Shown one piece after another: positions 10,601-21,826 of a DNA stretch of 64,000 nt (within the stretch, counting starts at the first letter, position 1; every line of letters begins with the position of its first letter). A program made the position numbers and the translations under genes. The notes below the pieces were generated by a model, which was not told the origin of the DNA, did no database searches, and saw only the letters and a program-made list of their open reading frames with translations. Source of the DNA: Prorocentrum cordatum (lineage: Eukaryota; Sar; Dinophyceae; Prorocentrales; Prorocentraceae); the NCBI GenBank assembly GCA_963575745.1, contig CAUYUJ010014542.1, positions 202,001-266,000 of the forward strand. Reading direction: 5' to 3'.

Positions 10601-12400
10601 CAAAAAAAAGCGTGCAACTTTTGGGCTGCGTCCCAGGGTTTTGTAGAATAATCCCGAACCTAAGTGTAGAAATCCTCCCCGCCGCTGCCCATCACCCACC
10701 TCCCGAAATAAGGATCAGCACTGTCGCTACGCTGCCAGCGCTCTGGGGCTGGGTGCTGGCGTGATATCGTGACAAGGCAAGGCAGCGTAAGAATCAGCTC
10801 CGGCGGGGACCCGAGTGCGCACTGTGCGTGCTGAAACAAAGTTTGTTAGGTTTACCCCGAACCTTCACGGAAAGAGCGTGCAATCGCTGGGCTGCGATCC
10901 AGGGCGTTGCAGGATATCCCCGAGGCGGGTAATGAGATCCCCCTCCGCTGCCACCGCTGGCTCTGGTCATCCACCCCACCTCCAACACGCGAGCTGCCAT
11001 GTGGCTTGGAAAGAAGACGTCAAAGTGTGGCAAGTCTACGGTTGCCGCCCAAGGGTGTTGGGCTTACCCCGAACCACATCGGCACTGGGACCCTCGTACT
11101 TGTCGTAGATTTTTCTCGGTTAAGCGCGAACGCAATTTGTCCAGCACGATAATCTTGTGATAGGTGTCGCAGGCTGGCCTTTTTAGGCTGGACTATGGGA
11201 TAAGAGCCCTATCTGTGGTTGGGCGATGCCAAGACGCTGTGAACAGCACACTCTGCGCGGGCTGATTTGCGGAGGCCCGCGCACGGGCAGACACGTAAAG
11301 CCTGGCGCAGCCAAAAACGAAAACATGAGAGCGTGGTATGCCTGGTCTGCTGTCACAGCCGGTGCTGCTGCGACGCTGCTAGCACTGTGAGGCTGGGCTC
11401 ATACAGCCTCCAATGCATACTCACGGATTCCCGGTGGGATGTAAAAAAAAGAGCGTTGTGGCCAAAGTGCTGCTGTCTAACCGTGGTCGAAGATTGCTGC
11501 CTGGCTGCGTCCGAGGCTGCATGTGCAAGTGTGCACTGCGCGCTGCAATCGGATTTAAAGGTTTGCCCCTAACTTTCAAGAACAAATGCAGACTTTGGGA
11601 TGCGACCCAAGGTTTCGCATGATAGCCCCGAAACTGAGTAGAGAGATCCGCTACGCAACCACCTCGGCAATCCACCACCGCTAGGGCGTTGAAAACCCAC
11701 TCCTAACCTCCCCCACTCAAAAAAAGTATTCAATATTTGGGCTGCGACCCGAGGTCTTCTAGGATAACCCCGAAGCTAAATGTAGATCCCCCCGCCGCGG
11801 CCCGCCATCAGTAATCCACCACCTCTGAGAGCAGCTGGGTAAGGTAGCGCGCGTGAAGAGCGCAAAGAAAAAATGCAATCCTCGGGCTGCCACCCAGGGT
11901 TTTGCAAGATAGCCCTAAGCCTGCATAAGGCAAGATACCACCATCGCGTCAAAGAACCGCGCGGGAAAGGGAGGAAAAGTGCATTGCAGGTCAGGCAGAG
12001 AACAATACGGCTGAGGAGCTGCCAGTGCACTGGGGCTGGCGTGCCGCCAGCGATGCGCACTGAAAAAGTGGCTGTCGCCAGGGTGCTGCTGCCTGACTGT
12101 GTCCGAGACTACATGTGCAAGTGTGCACTGTGCGATGCAAGTGGGTTTCTATGGCCCCCCTCCCCCCCCGTAACCTCCGAAAGAAGAGCGCGCAACCTCT
12201 GGGCTGCGACCCAAAATTTTGAAGGGCAGCCACGAACCTGAGTAGAGAGATCCCCCGCTGATGAGGAGGGAGGGCAAGGGAGATGAAAGCGAAGGAACAA
12301 ACAAGCAATCCTAGGGCTGCTACCCAGGGTTTTGCAGGTCAACCCCAAACCTATTGTTAGGCAGTACCACTGACATGCTAGGAGAACCGCGGGGAGAAAG
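10600..12400 (+). repeat. Dispersed ~75 bp degenerate repeat, about eight copies
   Basis: The core reads GGGCTGCGACCCAGGG, then TTTTGCAAGATAGCCCC, then GAACCTGAGTAGAGAGATCC. Copies begin near 10617, 10889, 11038, 11596, 11741, 11881, 12208 and 12313, all in the same orientation. Several are preceded by a shared GTGCAAGTGTGCACTGCG-like segment. The spacing is irregular, so it looks like a SINE-like or satellite-like family that has diverged. No recognisable tRNA head or tail was found. Confidence 0.65.
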
Positions 12401-12559
12401 AGGAGCAGCGCATTGCAAGTCAGTGGTCGTGGTAGAATGTCTGACTGCTGGCGCGGCTGTGCTGCCTTCAGTTGGGGTCCTTCTGCGGTAATCGTCCCCA
12501 TGGGTGTACTTCTTGTGGAAATTGCGGTATTCTGCCGCGCGCCGAACATTGTAGGTCGG

Positions 12560-14120
12560 TTGTCATGTCTAGCTCGGGTGGCTCGTCGTGGCGTTTGCCG
12601 GCGTGGCCTTGGGGGCGGCCTTGTGTATCCTTCCCGTGTGATTGGGCGGCGGCCCCCTAAATGGTACTCAACTTGTGTGTTCGTTTACGCTATTGAGGTA
12701 TGTATCGTAAGGAGCTTGGCGCACGCGCAGTCTGTCGATGTAGTTCTGAAGCGTGGGGTCATCAGCCTTGTTGATGAAGATGGTGCGTCGGTTGAAGATG
12801 TGTATGTGTTGCGTCGAGCTGCTTCTTGATGTGTTGCAATTGCTCTGGCGGCTTGCGTCGGCAAGTACGCGCGCCGCGTCGCCAGTGTCTGCGGTGCGAA
12901 CTGCAGCCACGGGATGGCTTGTAGCCATTGCTGCGTGTCGATGTCCTCTCCAGGCGGGTAAATGATCGACATCATGAGTGCTGGTGGCGGGGGGCGCGGC
13001 GGTAGGTATATGTATGATGGCGCCCATTCGATCATTGCAGTGAATGCAGGTGCAGGTGTTGTTGCCGCTGATGTTGCACGGTTGGTGCTGGGTGTGCGTT
13101 GCCTGTTGTTGGTCTAGGTGCGCTGGCGGTGGCTTGTGCGGGCGCTGGTGTGGTGCGGTCGTAGTTGCAGTGGTCGTCCTGCTACTGCGTATACTTGGCA
13201 TGGGCTTGCTTGGTATCGTGTTCTGTTTCGGTTGCATGTGTGGTGTAATGCCGCGTGGTTGCTGGTGGCGCGAGCACGTTAGGTTGCTGTGGTTGCTGTG
13301 TAGTCTGGTGTTATGCTGATTGGCTATGTGGGCTGTCAGCTGTGGTTGTTGGGCTGGTCGGTGTGATGTTAGCGGTCCACGATGGCGGTAGAGTGGGTGC
13401 GAACGATTTGAGGATGGGCTGGGCTGGTGGCGGTGGTGGCGTGGTTGGTATTTGCTGGGTCCTCTGTACTTCGCTGGTGATGCTATCTCTGTCGTTGGAG
13501 CTGTCGCTGTCGTCGCGCTTGCTGATGAGGTGTGGCCTTGGGTCTTGTGGGTTGCAGATGCGTTGTAGTAGATGTGCTGCGTCGCGTAGTCGTACCGTCT
13601 AAGTGTCTTTCATGTCGTGATCGTCGTGGCAGGTGCTGAGCCGTTGTGATACCTCTGATATGGCAGAGATCCTGGCGCTGCTGAGCGGCGCATGTCCTCC
13701 TGTGATCAGCGCAGTGGCGTAGTGATGTGGTCGTATGTGCGGACTGCTTGTGCTCAGAATGTTAGGCCGTCACGGCATTGTGCCGCAAATGCTTGCAAGC
13801 CGAGGCCGCATCGTGAGAAGTTCGGTTGCAGCGATTGGCGTGCGTCCGCTTTGACGGCGTTGTTGAACTTGATATATTGCGTGTAAGCCGCACTGGAAAA
13901 CGTATCGGTGGCTAGTGGCGTGGCTTGGAAGTCGGGTCGCAGTGGTGGCGCGGTAAGTATTGCTCGCAGTCACGGTGTGCGCAGGTCCCGTTGTTTCATT
14001 TGTTGAGGCATCTGTGCCATCCAGGTATTATTAGGTGGTCGTTGGGGAATCCGCCGACCCTGTCGGCGTGTGTGAGGGGCTTGTCCGTTCGACTCGTCAT
14101 CTCCGTCATTCGTTAGTCGT
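12560..14120 (-). pseudogene. Decayed minus-strand coding-like region, unassigned
   Basis: The plus strand is GT-rich and the minus strand reads as protein-like pieces in changing frames. One frame contains IEWAPSYIYLPPRPPPP and another NKADDPTLQNYIDRLRVRQA, consistent with one ORF broken by frameshifts near 12800. Composition matches 32030-34620, 39480-42660 and 62100-64000, where reverse-transcriptase or RNase H remains are visible, so I infer a remnant of the same non-LTR family. No catalytic motif was found here. Confidence 0.35.
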
Positions 14121-14163
14121 CGTCTCTGTCGTCTCCTTTCCCCTGCGCCCCCCCTTTCCCTGG

Positions 14164-14640
14164 GCCCGTCGCCGCTCCCCTCTCCTTCCCCAGCGCCTCC
14201 TCCTCAAGCGCGCCAGCCAAACCGAACTTGAGCAACGTCGTAATTGAGTCGAAGGGAAGCCCCTTCCCTTTGATCCCTCCCCCGCCGGGAGGGGGGGGGG
14301 GGTCCCGGGGGGGGGTCCCGGGGGGGTCCCGGGGGGGGGTCCCGGGGGGGGGCGCGCGTCAGATACGACGCCCCCTCCCCGGGGATCCCGGGGCCCAGAA
14401 AAGCCCGTCGCCGCTCCCCTCTCCTTCCCCAGCGCCTCCTCCTCAAGCGCGCCAGCCAAACCGAACTTGAGCAACGTCGTAATTGAGTCGAAGGGAAGCC
14501 CCTTCCCTTTGATCCCTCCCCCGCCGGGAGGGGGGGGGGGGGTCCCGGGGGGGGGTCCCGGGGGGGTCCCGGGGGGGGGTCCCGGGGGGGGGCGCGCGTC
14601 AGATACGACGCCCCCTCCCCGGGGATCCCGGGGCCCAGAA
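14164..14640. repeat. Direct duplication of 239 bp with G-runs
   Basis: A block starting GCCCGTCGCCGCTCCCCTC occurs at 14164 and at 14403 and is nearly identical throughout. Each copy carries several runs of 6-12 G separated by TCCC, which could fold as G-quadruplexes. The copies look recent because the G-run lengths are nearly the same. Confidence 0.9.
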
Positions 14641-14815
14641 AAGCTCCAAGACGGGCCAAGAGTGCCCCAAGAGGCCTCCAAGACGGTCCAAAAGGGCCCC
14701 GAATCGCCGAACGACTTGTCCAAGACGCCTTGACGGACTCCAGACGACCCAAGAGCCCTGCAAGACGCTCCAAGAGGCCTACCAGGAGCACTCCCAAGAC
14801 GGCCCCAAGAAGCTA
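14641..14815. repeat. CCAAGANGGCC-type repeat block (copy 2)
   Basis: Same repeat family as 7000-7525. It lies about 55 bp left of the outer edge of the copia element, whose right flank has the same family at 31255. Confidence 0.7.
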
Positions 14816-14870
14816 AATTCATTGATGTCCTATTGTTTTTTTTAATGATTTTGGCGTTCTCGACTCTTCA

Positions 14871-15154
14871 GTCGAAAACAAGCTGGTAAGCTTAGGTATG
14901 TGTTACGCTTTAAGCGTTGCCATATCCCAGGCTTTGGCTCATATCGCATGAGCAAGAGTGCAAGACGAAGCATGGGATCTGGAGTAAAGGATAGGATGGG
15001 CATCGTCAATGGAAAAGGTATTTTCCGATCTCTGATGCAAGTCGTGCGCCTCAGTGAGGCACAGTCATATATTTGGCCGGGCCCGGCTTGAGCCAGGCAC
15101 GGCAGCGGTACATGCTCGATTTATACCTCGCCTTTAACCTTCTCCGTTTAAAGT
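14871..15154 (-). repeat. 3' LTR of the copia element
   Basis: 284 bp repeat, 98.9% identical to 30961-31244. Read in the element's sense direction it begins ACTTTAAACGG and ends TGTTTTCGAC, so the ends are not the usual TG...CA. It contains a GCCTC-AGT-GAGGC inverted repeat at 15047-15059. The base pairs inside it (15155-15174) are purine-rich on the plus strand, so no normal polypurine tract precedes this LTR on the sense strand. Confidence 0.9.
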
Positions 15155-15258
15155 CGGAGGGGGAGGAGACGAGCAGGCACCGCACTTCTACACTATGCGG
15201 AAAAACAGTGCTAAGCAGCAGCGGCTGCCTACAAGGAAGGGGCGCGCGAGTAGCCTCG

Positions 15259-18200
15259 CTACCGGCGAGTTTCCTCGCTACTAAAGCGCACCTGCCCGCG
15301 GGTTTCCCCGCTGGCTCGGGAGGCAGGGCCGTCCTGAGACGACCTGCCCGCCCTATACGGCGTATGTTTCTTCAGCTCGTGCTTGAAGGATTGCTGGCCG
15401 GCCATTACTTGTAGGAGCAACGCGCGGTCAATACTACCTTTGGTATGACCATCGGCAGTCATATCCCGCGTGTCACACCATTGGACGCTTTCCACGATTC
15501 CGCGTTCCATCATCTGGCGGATCCAGCTGATGTGCCCAAGCAGAGTACATTCTGTGGGCTTCTTCAGATCTTTGCTAGACAAAGACTTGAAGACAGACTC
15601 GGCATCAATAGTCAGAGTGACTTTGATACATAGACCACCCATTTCCAATATGTTCTTTAACTGTGTGGGGGTCAATGGTCCCGAGTGTAGCTCGTGGAGC
15701 GTTACAATGGTCGGGTAGCAGTCTTCCAAGTTGTGGGCTGCTGCCAGTGTTTCCGCAGAGTAGCTCGAACGCACCTGCAGTCGATGAGACTTGCAGTATG
15801 CGTCCACCAGGTGCACGACGGGTTTCCCCGCTTGCGTGTGGCCACGCCTCAGCAGGTTAGCCCCGCGGATACCATAGCCTTTGACTTCGTCGTCTTCATC
15901 TCCGTTGAGACGACGATAGCCAGAATCGCTATGCAGGTCGACTTCTCCTGTTGGGGTCATAGCTTGATACACGATCTTCTTCGGACCTGCCTGTAGCTTT
16001 CTGGTAACCGCGTTTAGTCGTCGTACCTGGATGTTTGTCGGTTCCTGGATACGTTGTAGTGAGACAACATAGACCATCAGCCATACCTGCGTGATCAACG
16101 CATAGGCTAGAGCGCCACGAAGACTGACGAACATATCAGAAATCGTCTTTGTCGCTTTGCTCTCAGGATCAGCTCCTGTGAGTTCTGGATGTGTGATAGG
16201 ACGAAGCTGTTTGATGTATTCGTCCTGATCGAGAGTGACGCTCCCATCATCGGTCTTGTTGTACCGAACGGCACAGTTTGTGTATGTGTGCTTGTTCAGT
16301 TTGCACTTCCCAAACGTATCTTCAACACACTTGACATACTTGTCAATAGCCTCTTCCTTCCCAGTCATATTGATGTCATCAACGTGCTTGGCTGTCAAGA
16401 GGTTTGGGCTCATCTCGAACTCTTCGTCGTATGAAGTAGGCTGTAGCCCAAAGCTCCTAGTGATGGACCTGAGCTTCAGCGAGAATGCCCTGGGAGCATC
16501 CTTCGTGCCCGTCCCCGGTTTCAGACACCGGAGACAATGCTTTGATTCGTCATATGACTCAAAGCCTGGCAGTGTGCGAAGGACAGCTGCTGACCCAGGT
16601 GGTAGTGTGAAGCACACCACACGCTCTTTCTCGCCCGTTGCCGCGGCGAGCTCGCCATAGGTCAGTCCCTTCAAGAAAGCCATGTTGATGTCCAGGGAAG
16701 CGATGATCCAAGCTTTGTTGCATGCAGCAGAACTTGCGAGCAGTCTCTGGCTTGACCTCCTTGCCGTGCCAGAGAAGGTTTCGACATCAAAGGCTTCAAG
16801 GTCCATGAAGCCACGGAGTACCAAGCGTAACCTGATCGTCCTTTCCATTTCGCCCTTTTCGTTCTTGACAAACTTCCATTTGTATACGTAGCGTGACGTC
16901 ATGATGTTAGACGCCTTGCTTAAGTCAGTCATCTGGAAGCATTTGTTGTCAAGCCAAGTCTTCAATTCTGTGTAGAGGGCTTTGGAAACTTTGACCGGAT
17001 TTGCTTGGATGTCGGCCTTCGTGAGTAGATCGTCTTCCTTGACGACCACGGCACGTTTGGAGGCAGCGCTAACGTATACTCGCATAGTTGTGACGCTGCT
17101 GTCATCCAACAATCGGTGTTGCTGCTCGGACAGGACGACTTTGGACATGTCTGCAGTGAAGCAGAGCTCGATGTACTTCCCGTGCTCATCGGAGTCCAGA
17201 TCATATTTGCTATCCGGATCCGTGGAGCATAAAGGAACGTAGTAAGAAGTGTCCATGTCGTATCCTGGCGGGTGACCCCGCTCCGGCAAGTGGCCTTGCA
17301 CATCTTCACAGGTCGTAGAGACTAACACACACTGTGTGTCTGTCATGTATGTGGGAACTGTATGCATGACTTCCTCTGTGTCAGCTTCAAGGAGTGTTCT
17401 GTCATCCATCAGTTCAGCATACCACGACTTCAAGACAAAAGCATCCAGATCTTCTTCTGTTTCCTCTATGATGGTCGGGAGCCGACCATCGTTATCCGTA
17501 GGAGGCTCCTCAGGAGCAGCTGCTGGAGGTGATTCGCTTGGTGGTGGACCATCAGCGAGTTCCTCAAACTTAGTGAGGTCTTGGTCAAATCCAGCAGACG
17601 GCTTCCTGGATTTAAGACACTGGATGATGCGTGAGTGTGTAGATCCTGTGATGTCATAGATGTTCAAGGCAGTGCCATCAGCTTCATAGTAATGAAAACC
17701 AGGGGTCACATCATTATCATAGTGCACTAGTGTACAGCTGTCTGCATAGGGTGCAGCAGGCAACTTCGTCAGGCTCTTGGCAAGTCGTACAGCAACAACG
17801 TTTTCAATACGAAAGTAGTTGCGTATGAGGTACTGAAGAGCCAAGTGCACCTTAGGCGAAAGTCGGCTCGCAGCAGTCATCTGCAGCCGACCCTGTTTCG
17901 CTGGTAGATATCCGAAAGTCATGGCGGGTTTCCCCGCTGGCAGACCGGCAATAAAGGCCAATACTGTCCGAAGGGCCGTATTGTCCGATCCTATCTCGCG
18001 GACCATAAGTGCTTCGATGTACAGTGTGTGTCGTGTGTCAGGATACTGTACTCGCACTTCGCGACTGCCGACCTTCACGATGACCTGGCCTCGGTCAGGT
18101 TCGTTGCGGATGACCGGGTATGGACCACTCCATCCACCCCAGTCGTCTTTCGTGGTGGTCGGGCGATGATAGTCCACGAGATCTCCCTCTTTGTAGTGAA

Positions 18201-21200
18201 ATTCACCCGTAGCAGTAGTCTTCGTACGGAGAGCCCTGTTCGTCTTGGCAACCGCAGTGGCCTGCGTGATTGCCTCCAGACTAACCCTCCTGATTGTTTC
18301 CTCCCTTGAGTGATCTGATGATTCAGCGGACTGATCATGATCCAAGACAGGGAAATCGGGAAGCATAGCTGGTTGTCTGCCATACAGCGCATTGTACGGA
18401 GACACTTCATTGTAGAAGGTAAATGCGTTGCTGGCAAACAAGGCTTCATGTAAGAGACGAGTGAAATTGAGAGGAATATTTAATCTATTCAATTCTTCTC
18501 CCATCACGTGTAAGAGGTGTCGCAGGATGCCGTTCCTAGCTTCGATAGTTGTAGCGTGTTGGCCACGCGCTCGAATACGAAGCTCTGTTCCCTTAGCCTT
18601 AAGGATGGCCTTTGCTGTATCATTATTCAGTGCTCCTTCCCCATCGGAGTATAAGATTTTAGCAGGGCCATGTTGCATCCAAGTCGTATGATAGGCATCG
18701 AGAACAGTATGCATGGCTTTATCAGGAATCTCTGTGCCAGCTGCCCAGCGAATACAACGGTCGATGATGTGAAAAACAATATGTTCCTGTTTGTAAAAGA
18801 AAAGATCACATTCGACTTCCTCGTTGAAACGTCCTGGCAGTGACACAGAAGGCATCACCGTGTTGCCTGGTTTGTCCCAGGCTCGACATTCTCTACACGA
18901 GTCACAAATGCCTTTGATCAGACTCAAACGGGTTTCACCCAGACCAACCTTGGTTAGAATCATCCGCATTTTTGGCTCCTTGGCATGAAACCATCTCAGG
19001 TGGAGTTTGCGGAGTTCTCGCTGCACTACAGCTGGGTCGAAGCTGCGCAGGTTTTGGAGGCTGAGCTGAACGTCGAAGCGAGTCCAATCAGGGAGCCTTG
19101 GCCTTGGCCTCGGCTCTGCTTGAGGCTGCGGCGGTGGTGGAGGATCTCCTCCCTCCATGCGTCCGCGCCTTGCTGCAACTTGTGGCAGTCTACGGTGATC
19201 GTCAGAGCTGCCAGCGCCAGTGTTGCCACCATTAGCCCCTTCGGCTCTGGTGATGTCATGGCTGCTGGCGCCTGCGGTTGGATCGCCCTCACCAGGCCGT
19301 GGCGGCCTAGGCGCGCGTATGCGCGCTCTCGCGGCCGGCGCCGCTTTTGCGGCTGGCGCCGCTTCTGCGGCTGGAGCCGCTTCCGCGGCTGGCGCCGCAG
19401 GAGCGGCTTGCCCCGCCGGGCGCGGCTGGCCAAAGTTATCTGGCAGCTTCCATTTTTCGGCGAATCTGCATTGGCCAGATATCTTGGTGTGGTGAGGATT
19501 GCTCTTCTGATATTCCTTCTTACAGCTTGGACAGTCCCAGTAATACGGTTCAACATCATACCACCGACACATCTTCGGATCCCTGCTGTGCTTTGGTGAT
19601 TGCTTGTAGTTGTTGTCCACACAGCCAGGGCACCCAAGACCGCCAGGTGGTGGTCGCCAGATTTCTCCGTTTGGGTGTCTCCGGATTGTTGGGTCGTCCA
19701 AGTCGTAGCCAGCACTGTTTGTTACGAACGCATAGCTGCGTTCACGATTCGCGAATGGATCGCGACCGTAAGCAAACAGGTCTTTGGCGATTTGCACCGC
19801 ATCAACGATCAGTGACTGCATTCTGTAGGTATACTGTGCCGCCCTTGCTAGTTCTTTATTACAAGCATTGGCGTGCACATGATTACCTGGACAACGCTTG
19901 CCTCTGAAAGGTGCCAACAACTCTTCTTTGTTTGCCATCATCTGTGTTGGCTTGCGGATGTATTGTCCAAATGAATCTTTGAGACCAGTCGTGCACTGAT
20001 CAATAATCGTTTGGCAAGTGACCTTGCGTTGTGCCAGTTCCTTCCATGGCTGGATCTCATCCACCCACGTGCCCATTGGTTGTTCCCTGAGAAAGAAACG
20101 TCTTAGGTCGTCTTGTAATAGAGCGACTGTTCCACAGAACGTGATGTGAGGCAGGTCCTCTTTGTGGTGTTTAAGCCACGTATCATGGTTGACCTGTGCA
20201 TTGAAATAGGAAGGAAGTCCAGTAGTTCTGCAGCTTGGCTGCAGAATCGTGATCTTGACAAAGCAAGTCTTGAGGTAGTGGAGGACTGCTCTTTGTACTT
20301 CCGAGTTTCCAAGGTCAACCATAGATATCTTGTCAAGGTTCCCGCCTGACGAGAGTCCCCTCTTGAAGGCTAATATGGATATACCACCCTTGCCCCCACA
20401 TAATTCAAGCATGTCCACTTGATTGTTTCTGCCGTAGCATAATGACTGGACTATCGAGAAGACATCAGCATGTGAGTCAGCGGGTTGCCCCGCCGGTAAC
20501 ATCATGAAGATGTCCTCTGATTCGCTGTCCGAGTCCGAGTCGTCAAGAGGAACGTCGTTGAAATATGTGGAGCAGTCAAGCCCTTTGAGGTCCTCTCCAC
20601 AGTCGTCGTTACCGTCTTCCACTTTCTTCGGGACTTTCTTCGGTTTGATGCCGGCTTCTTTGTCAGCTTTCTGCTTTTCTTTCTGTTTTATCCTGGCATC
20701 AGTGGGCAACGCAGTTTCCGCGGAGAGATCCGCTGCGGAGGAATCCGCTGTAAAGTCAGGAAATGGCGGAATTTCAGGAAGGTTGTTGGTGGGTCGCGTT
20801 TGGCAACGCTCAATCGAAGGGGGAGGAGATCGATCGTCGTCGACGATCGTCACACGCTTTGGGCGTGGCCTTCGCGACTCACCATTGCCATGAAGAACTG
20901 GAGCCGGAGGCTCCCAGTATAGCCGAGTACTGATGTTTGTAACCCCATCAGGTAATGGAGCTACATAATTGTACCCAGTTGGCTGATCCTGGATTCTGAT
21001 ATCTTGAACGATCTTGTTCGTGTCCAGGTCGGTCGTGACTCTACGAACCACATGGTCCCATTGAGGGCCCTTTTGTGGACATTGGACGTAGTGTCTGACC
21101 TTTTTGTCAACGCGTGTACACACACTGAGGTGTACCGCACTCCGCTCATTCCTGATCATGTTGGCTTTATCGAGTTGATCAAGGAAGCGTGCAATAATAA

Positions 21201-21657
21201 TAGCCAAAGTTTTATACCGAAACTCGGCACGTTGCTGATCTTGGCCATACCAATCCAAATCATGCTCCTTGTGTGATCCACAAGTACATTTCCATAAGTT
21301 TATCGGTATATGAGGACAAGATGTAGCAACTTGTATATAAGAACCACTGGGATATTTACTGGATCGGTCAAACTTGATACCGAAATGACAGAGTCTGATT
21401 CGTATAATGCTTAGCTTCAAATCTTCGATAACATCTTTGATCGGACCCTGTTTCCAGAAATACCCGGGTGGCCCCAGGATAACTATCTGCATTCTCAGAG
21501 CACGCGCTTTGATCAGGAGATTTTGTATACGTTGATAATGTGGTCCCGCCCTCTTTCCTGGAGTACGAACGTACCAATCAGAGGGTGTGGCCACCCACAA
21601 CATATTGTAGTCTCCTGCCAACAAATTTCCCAAATACTGTGTTCCAGTTGAAGTCAT
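15259..21657 (-). CDS. pol: Copia Pol: integrase, reverse transcriptase, RNase H
   Basis: Open frame of 2132 codons from the first ATG; it is in the same frame as the protease ORF and separated from it by a single TGA at 21861-21859, so it is probably made by readthrough. Integrase zinc-binding H-x4-H is near 19000 and C-x2-C near 18900. The catalytic triad is in VECDLFF (about 18810), LYSDGEG (about 18650) and TIEARNG (about 18540). A copia-type RT (family RVT_2) follows with KWKFVKNEKGE, SLDINMAFLKG and the active-site variant HVDDINM (16386-16366). RNase H has LHSDSGYRR (about 15940) and SSYSAETLAAA (about 15770). The N-terminal ~700 residues before the integrase are Lys/Asp-rich with Cys-rich pairs (GCPGC, WDCPSCK) and are not assigned. 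It ends 105 bp before the 3' LTR. Confidence 0.9.
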   Translation of the reverse strand: MTSTGTQYLGNLLAGDYNMLWVATPSDWYVRTPGKRAGPHYQRIQNLLIKARALRMQIVILGPPGYFWKQGPIKDVIEDLKLSIIRIRLCHFGIKFDRSSKYPSGSYIQVATSCPHIPINLWKCTCGSHKEHDLDWYGQDQQRAEFRYKTLAIIIARFLDQLDKANMIRNERSAVHLSVCTRVDKKVRHYVQCPQKGPQWDHVVRRVTTDLDTNKIVQDIRIQDQPTGYNYVAPLPDGVTNISTRLYWEPPAPVLHGNGESRRPRPKRVTIVDDDRSPPPSIERCQTRPTNNLPEIPPFPDFTADSSAADLSAETALPTDARIKQKEKQKADKEAGIKPKKVPKKVEDGNDDCGEDLKGLDCSTYFNDVPLDDSDSDSESEDIFMMLPAGQPADSHADVFSIVQSLCYGRNNQVDMLELCGGKGGISILAFKRGLSSGGNLDKISMVDLGNSEVQRAVLHYLKTCFVKITILQPSCRTTGLPSYFNAQVNHDTWLKHHKEDLPHITFCGTVALLQDDLRRFFLREQPMGTWVDEIQPWKELAQRKVTCQTIIDQCTTGLKDSFGQYIRKPTQMMANKEELLAPFRGKRCPGNHVHANACNKELARAAQYTYRMQSLIVDAVQIAKDLFAYGRDPFANRERSYAFVTNSAGYDLDDPTIRRHPNGEIWRPPPGGLGCPGCVDNNYKQSPKHSRDPKMCRWYDVEPYYWDCPSCKKEYQKSNPHHTKISGQCRFAEKWKLPDNFGQPRPAGQAAPAAPAAEAAPAAEAAPAAKAAPAARARIRAPRPPRPGEGDPTAGASSHDITRAEGANGGNTGAGSSDDHRRLPQVAARRGRMEGGDPPPPPQPQAEPRPRPRLPDWTRFDVQLSLQNLRSFDPAVVQRELRKLHLRWFHAKEPKMRMILTKVGLGETRLSLIKGICDSCRECRAWDKPGNTVMPSVSLPGRFNEEVECDLFFYKQEHIVFHIIDRCIRWAAGTEIPDKAMHTVLDAYHTTWMQHGPAKILYSDGEGALNNDTAKAILKAKGTELRIRARGQHATTIEARNGILRHLLHVMGEELNRLNIPLNFTRLLHEALFASNAFTFYNEVSPYNALYGRQPAMLPDFPVLDHDQSAESSDHSREETIRRVSLEAITQATAVAKTNRALRTKTTATGEFHYKEGDLVDYHRPTTTKDDWGGWSGPYPVIRNEPDRGQVIVKVGSREVRVQYPDTRHTLYIEALMVREIGSDNTALRTVLAFIAGLPAGKPAMTFGYLPAKQGRLQMTAASRLSPKVHLALQYLIRNYFRIENVVAVRLAKSLTKLPAAPYADSCTLVHYDNDVTPGFHYYEADGTALNIYDITGSTHSRIIQCLKSRKPSAGFDQDLTKFEELADGPPPSESPPAAAPEEPPTDNDGRLPTIIEETEEDLDAFVLKSWYAELMDDRTLLEADTEEVMHTVPTYMTDTQCVLVSTTCEDVQGHLPERGHPPGYDMDTSYYVPLCSTDPDSKYDLDSDEHGKYIELCFTADMSKVVLSEQQHRLLDDSSVTTMRVYVSAASKRAVVVKEDDLLTKADIQANPVKVSKALYTELKTWLDNKCFQMTDLSKASNIMTSRYVYKWKFVKNEKGEMERTIRLRLVLRGFMDLEAFDVETFSGTARRSSQRLLASSAACNKAWIIASLDINMAFLKGLTYGELAAATGEKERVVCFTLPPGSAAVLRTLPGFESYDESKHCLRCLKPGTGTKDAPRAFSLKLRSITRSFGLQPTSYDEEFEMSPNLLTAKHVDDINMTGKEEAIDKYVKCVEDTFGKCKLNKHTYTNCAVRYNKTDDGSVTLDQDEYIKQLRPITHPELTGADPESKATKTISDMFVSLRGALAYALITQVWLMVYVVSLQRIQEPTNIQVRRLNAVTRKLQAGPKKIVYQAMTPTGEVDLHSDSGYRRLNGDEDDEVKGYGIRGANLLRRGHTQAGKPVVHLVDAYCKSHRLQVRSSYSAETLAAAHNLEDCYPTIVTLHELHSGPLTPTQLKNILEMGGLCIKVTLTIDAESVFKSLSSKDLKKPTECTLLGHISWIRQMMERGIVESVQWCDTRDMTADGHTKGSIDRALLLQVMAGQQSFKHELKKHTPYRAGRSSQDGPASRASGETRGQVRFSSEETRR

Positions 21658-21826
21658 TACCTCATTATGGGTAATCCGGTCGCATATATATCCACGGGTT
21701 CGGAGTTCAGCGCAAGCTGTGCGAATATCTTCGATGACAAGACATTTTGAATGATATTTTTCCTCTCGGGCCTCAGCGCGGCCAACGTATGTCGCGAGGA
21801 GGCCGGTATTCGGCTTCTCTTCGCAA

